Shown here piece by piece: positions 61,302-64,000 of a DNA stretch of 64,000 nucleotides. The position numbers and the translations under genes are program-made. The stretch is from positions 186,001-250,000 of the forward strand of contig JAEVYY010000026.1 of the NCBI GenBank assembly GCA_023392535.1, written 5' to 3'. Position 1 is the first letter of the stretch. The number at the start of each line of letters is the position of its first letter. This stretch comes from Bacillota bacterium. Its GTDB lineage: Bacteria > Bacillota > Clostridia > Lachnospirales > Lachnospiraceae. Below the pieces are notes generated by a model. It made no database searches and was not told where the DNA came from. It saw nothing but the letters and a program-made list of their open reading frames with translations.

Positions 61302-62111
61302 ATGGAATTAACGGTATTGGTGGATAATGATACGCTGATTGACAATTATTATCTGGGTGAGCCAGGAGTGTGCTACTATTTGGAGGACGGAGAGAAAAAA
61401 ATTTTAATGGATGTTGGTTATTCCGATATTTGTATTCATAATGCGAAAGCCTTACACAAAGATATTGACAAAGTGTCCACCATTTGTCTGTCACATGGTC
61501 ATAACGATCATACGAGAGGACTTAAGTTTCTACAACAGCATGGATTATTAGAGGGAAAAACGGTTGTCACACATCCGGATTCTCTCAATGTAAAGGAATA
61601 TGAAGGGGAAGATATTGGAGCTCCATTTTCTAAAAAAGAGTTAGGCATGCTGACTTCTTTGACTTTATCAAGAGCGCCTGTAAAAATTAGTGAACATTTA
61701 ACTTTTTTAGGAGAGATTCCAGAGTCGAATACTTTTGAAAACAAAAAAATAATTGGTAGGACTCGTGTGGGAAAAATCATGAAGAACGATTATGTAAAGG
61801 AAGATAGCGCCCTTGTATACCATGGAAAAGAAGGTCTTACCATTATCACTGGTTGTTCCCATAGTGGTATCTGTAACATTGCAGAATACGCTAAAAAAGT
61901 ATGTAAGGAAGAAAAAATAGCTGGTATTATAGGTGGATTTCATTTGCTCACGATATCGCAACAAATGAAAAATACGATTGAGTATTTTAAGAAAAATAAT
62001 ATTACAAATTTATTTCCATGTCATTGTGTCTCATTTGAAGTGAAAGCAGAAATTCATAAAGTAATTCCGATTCATCCGGTAGGTGTTGGTATGCACATTA
62101 CAATAGAATAA
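61302..62111 (+). CDS. Metallo-beta-lactamase fold hydrolase
   Basis: 269 residues. The metal site HxHxDH is at H65, H67, D69 and H70 in CLSHGHNDHTRGL, with further ligands in TGCSHSGI and PCHC. It resembles the enzymes annotated as beta-ribofuranosylaminobenzene 5'-phosphate synthase-like, a name that should not be taken as function in bacteria. GGAGAG precedes the ATG. The substrate is unknown. Confidence 0.9.
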   Translation: MELTVLVDNDTLIDNYYLGEPGVCYYLEDGEKKILMDVGYSDICIHNAKALHKDIDKVSTICLSHGHNDHTRGLKFLQQHGLLEGKTVVTHPDSLNVKEYEGEDIGAPFSKKELGMLTSLTLSRAPVKISEHLTFLGEIPESNTFENKKIIGRTRVGKIMKNDYVKEDSALVYHGKEGLTIITGCSHSGICNIAEYAKKVCKEEKIAGIIGGFHLLTISQQMKNTIEYFKKNNITNLFPCHCVSFEVKAEIHKVIPIHPVGVGMHITIE

Positions 62112-62114
62112 TAA

Positions 62115-62159
62115 TTTCTTAAGAAAATAATAATGATTATAAACGATAACATATGTTAT
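62115..62159. promoter_or_regulatory. Two AT-rich palindromes upstream of the amidase gene
   Basis: TTTCTTAAGAAA (62115-62126) and ATAACATATGTTAT (62146-62159) are both perfect palindromes in the 121-base gap before the amidase gene. They could be operator sites or, for the first, a weak terminator. No regulator is assigned. Confidence 0.3.
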
Positions 62160-62232
62160 AACTGCTAATAGAATGGTGATTTTATGACTACGTAGCGTGT
62201 ATTATAAAGCACAAATAAGGATGAAGATTTCT

Positions 62233-63273
62233 ATGGATCAGAAAAGAACGAAAGCAAATATGCAGCTCGTGGATCTAAAGGCAGACAGGCCCAATAAAAC
62301 AAGATCTAAGGCGAATCCGGTAACTGTGAAAAGAAAAAAAGCAACAGTAGGCACGGTAGGAAAAAATTCGAAAAGTGTCAGAAGAAAGAAAAATGAACTG
62401 CAAATGATTGGAAAAAGACCAGATAGTAGAAATAACGCAAAAGTAATTCGGGCGGATGTTATAACGAATCTGGATATTATTGGCGAAGAAAAGACCTGCA
62501 TACGGAAAAACAGGACGACACAGATACAAGTAAGTGAGAAAAATAGGCGGAGACAAAAGAAAAGAAGAAAAGCAATTCGATTAAGAATTATTTTCGGAAT
62601 CTGTATACTGATTTTGATAGCGGTCATAGGCATGTTGATAAAATCAATTTATAATAGGCTGCCAGTGGATAATCCGGTTTCAATCATGGAAGATATATTT
62701 CCAAACGTTCAGGAAGTCGCTATGCCAGACATCGTAGAAGATTTTCTGGATGTGAATGAATACTCAAGACCTGGAGAGGCCATTGGTAAAGTAAAAAATA
62801 TATTTGTACACTATACAGCAAATCCAGGTACATCCGCCATGCAGAATCGCAGTTATTTTCAAAGTCTTGCAGAAACGGGAGAAAGAGCGGCCAGTGCGCA
62901 TTTTATTATAGGGTATGATGGAGAAATCATTCAGTGTATTCCATTGGATGAAATTGCATGTGCAGTGATCGATCGTAACTATGATTCCATATCAATAGAG
63001 TGCTGTTATCAGGATGAAGATGGACATTTTACAGAATCTACATACGAATCGTTATTACAGTTGACAACATGGCTGCTGGAGAAATACAATCTATCAGAAG
63101 AGGATGTGTTGCGGCATTACGATGCTAGTGGTAAGTTATGTCCTAAATATTATGTGGATTATCCAGAAGCATGGGATACATTTAAAGCCAACTTGCAAAA
63201 ATTCGATGAGGGTAGTGATTCCTTCGTAAAAATGGATCAACTATCTGGTACCTTAGTTACAGAAAAAAGATGA
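62233..63273 (+). CDS. Membrane-anchored N-acetylmuramoyl-L-alanine amidase (Amidase_2)
   Basis: 346 residues from ATG 62233; in-frame starts at 62197 (GTG) and 62221 (ATG) are possible. An unusually long Lys/Arg-rich cytoplasmic tail of about 115 residues is followed by one membrane helix (about 117-137) and an extracellular amidase/PGRP domain. That domain shows NIFVHYTANPGTSAM, AASAHFIIGYDGEIIQCIP and LRHYDASGKLCPKYYV, which supply the zinc histidines and cysteine. It should cleave the peptide from the glycan strand of peptidoglycan at the outer face of the membrane. Confidence 0.88.
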   Translation: MDQKRTKANMQLVDLKADRPNKTRSKANPVTVKRKKATVGTVGKNSKSVRRKKNELQMIGKRPDSRNNAKVIRADVITNLDIIGEEKTCIRKNRTTQIQVSEKNRRRQKKRRKAIRLRIIFGICILILIAVIGMLIKSIYNRLPVDNPVSIMEDIFPNVQEVAMPDIVEDFLDVNEYSRPGEAIGKVKNIFVHYTANPGTSAMQNRSYFQSLAETGERAASAHFIIGYDGEIIQCIPLDEIACAVIDRNYDSISIECCYQDEDGHFTESTYESLLQLTTWLLEKYNLSEEDVLRHYDASGKLCPKYYVDYPEAWDTFKANLQKFDEGSDSFVKMDQLSGTLVTEKR

Positions 63274-63364
63274 TAATTTCATTTTAGTATGATAAAATGA
63301 AGATATTATAGATTGTTTTTTATAGGATATTGCATATAAAGAATGACACACGGAGGTATTACAT

Positions 63365-64000
63365 ATGAGAAAAGTGGCAAATGGAAGGGTTGGTTTTTTT
63401 GGTTCTATCGCATTTAAGATTATGTTGTTAGTGCTGGTATCTGTATTTATTTCAAGCGTGATTACGGTCATCAGCATTGTACCAAATGTGGCCGCACATT
63501 TGACGAAATCTACGGAAAACAGCATGCTGGATCTGGTAGATTCTTATGGAAAAATTATTAAATTGTCAGAAAGTACAAAAGAAATGAATTATGAAGATTA
63601 TGCAGAAATCCTGAACGGTGTTGGAATCAAAGGAGTGAAATCTGCCTATATCTATTTAGTTGATTCAACAGGTATTATGTTATATCATCCAACTTCGGAA
63701 AAAGTAGGAAACGCAGTGGAAAATGAGGTTGTAAAAGGTCTGGTAAATCAGCTGCAAGGAGGAGAAAAACCAGCAAATGCCACGGTTGAATATAATTTTA
63801 AAGGTGCTATCAAATATGCCGCGTATGATATCTTAGAGAATAATGATATTCTTGTTTTGACGGCAGATGAAGACGATGTGCATGCTTCTATTAGGAATAC
63901 AACACTAAGAGCATATGCTATTATTTTAATGCTGGTAATTTTGTTTGTGGCAATTGCTTATTTTGCAAGTAAGATCGTGACGAAACCGTTACAAATGTTA
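63365..64000 (+). CDS. Cache-domain membrane sensor, probable chemoreceptor (truncated by window)
   Basis: Starts at ATG 63365 with GGAGG 8 bases upstream and is open to the window end, 212 codons. TM1 is about 17-40, followed by an extracellular Cache-like domain (YIYLVDSTGIMLYHPTSEKV), then TM2 at about 182-202, and the first residues of a HAMP-like segment (SKIVTKPLQML). This is the usual front of a methyl-accepting chemotaxis protein. The output domain is not visible, so a cyclase or kinase is possible. Confidence 0.82.
   Translation, partial: MRKVANGRVGFFGSIAFKIMLLVLVSVFISSVITVISIVPNVAAHLTKSTENSMLDLVDSYGKIIKLSESTKEMNYEDYAEILNGVGIKGVKSAYIYLVDSTGIMLYHPTSEKVGNAVENEVVKGLVNQLQGGEKPANATVEYNFKGAIKYAAYDILENNDILVLTADEDDVHASIRNTTLRAYAIILMLVILFVAIAYFASKIVTKPLQML

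Noticed and set aside
62238..62633. 131-codon minus-strand ORF with many Phe and Leu
   Set aside because: It mirrors the Lys/Arg-rich tail of the amidase, whose reverse frame naturally gives hydrophobic codons. It is not a membrane protein gene.
63278..63301. AT-rich hairpin after the amidase gene as a terminator
   Set aside because: A 9-bp stem of mostly A-T pairs with no T-run on either side is too weak to support the call.
1..64000. CRISPR arrays, tRNA or rRNA genes, insertion sequences, prophage
   Set aside because: No regularly spaced repeats, tRNA-like cloverleafs with the TTCGA arm, transposases, integrases or phage structural genes were seen on reading.

Overview
The window reads as a chromosomal stretch of a low-GC Gram-positive anaerobe, most likely a clostridial Lachnospiraceae-type bacterium. 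The base composition is AT-rich, ribosome sites are strong AGGAGG types, and sigma-A promoters are close to consensus. The gene set fits too: MutS2, YhaM, an RlmD-type methyltransferase, VanW, an ECF transporter S component, a DUF4080 radical SAM protein, HD-GYP proteins and several OmpR-type two-component systems. No rRNA, tRNA, CRISPR array, phage module or insertion sequence was seen. The assignment is inferred from gene families, not from a marker gene.

Bases 1-12.7 kb hold a MATE exporter, a ROK regulator divergent from galactokinase, and a run of housekeeping genes: radical SAM DUF4080, endonuclease III, a DEDDh exonuclease, VanW, an AIR-synthase-like protein, an Lrp/AsnC regulator, an aminotransferase and TrmL. 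From 12.7 to 17.3 kb on the minus strand lie mutS2 and a two-component system. From 17.4 to 21.7 kb are an HtrA-like protein whose three catalytic residues are all replaced, YhaM, an rRNA methyltransferase and a GNAT protein.

Bases 21.7-28.7 kb are accessory. They hold a MarR-MATE cassette with visibly higher GC and a clear double-operator promoter, a Mef-like efflux pump, a lipoprotein, a TetR/zinc-ribbon/CMD operon and a HAD phosphatase. Bases 29-34.9 kb hold a two-component system followed by a DUF362 lipoprotein, an ArsP-like permease, an ECF S component, a P-loop kinase and a DJ-1/PfpI protein. An 11-bp-spaced direct repeat of the kind bound by OmpR regulators lies upstream of the DUF362 gene. 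A MerR/aldo-keto reductase pair follows.

Bases 36.6-42.6 kb contain a DUF2156 protein, a GNAT protein, an HD-GYP protein, a chemoreceptor, and two small or unknown proteins, one built from a duplicated domain. Bases 42.6-45.7 kb are a divergent carbohydrate locus: an FGGY kinase against a DeoR regulator and a transaldolase-like aldolase. Bases 45.8-51.9 kb hold a probable metal or redox module (DUF2318, and an HMA-UreH-cupredoxin fusion) with its own two-component system, a tandem-HD protein and a nitroreductase.

Bases 51.9-58.7 kb are an alpha-galactoside locus: AraC, a GH36 alpha-galactosidase, and a sugar ABC transporter without its own ATPase. The galactose released would be phosphorylated by galactokinase at the other end of the window. 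Bases 58.8-64 kb hold a YczE-like membrane protein, a dipeptidase, purine nucleoside phosphorylase, a metallo-beta-lactamase-fold hydrolase, a membrane-anchored amidase and the start of a Cache-type sensor cut by the window edge.
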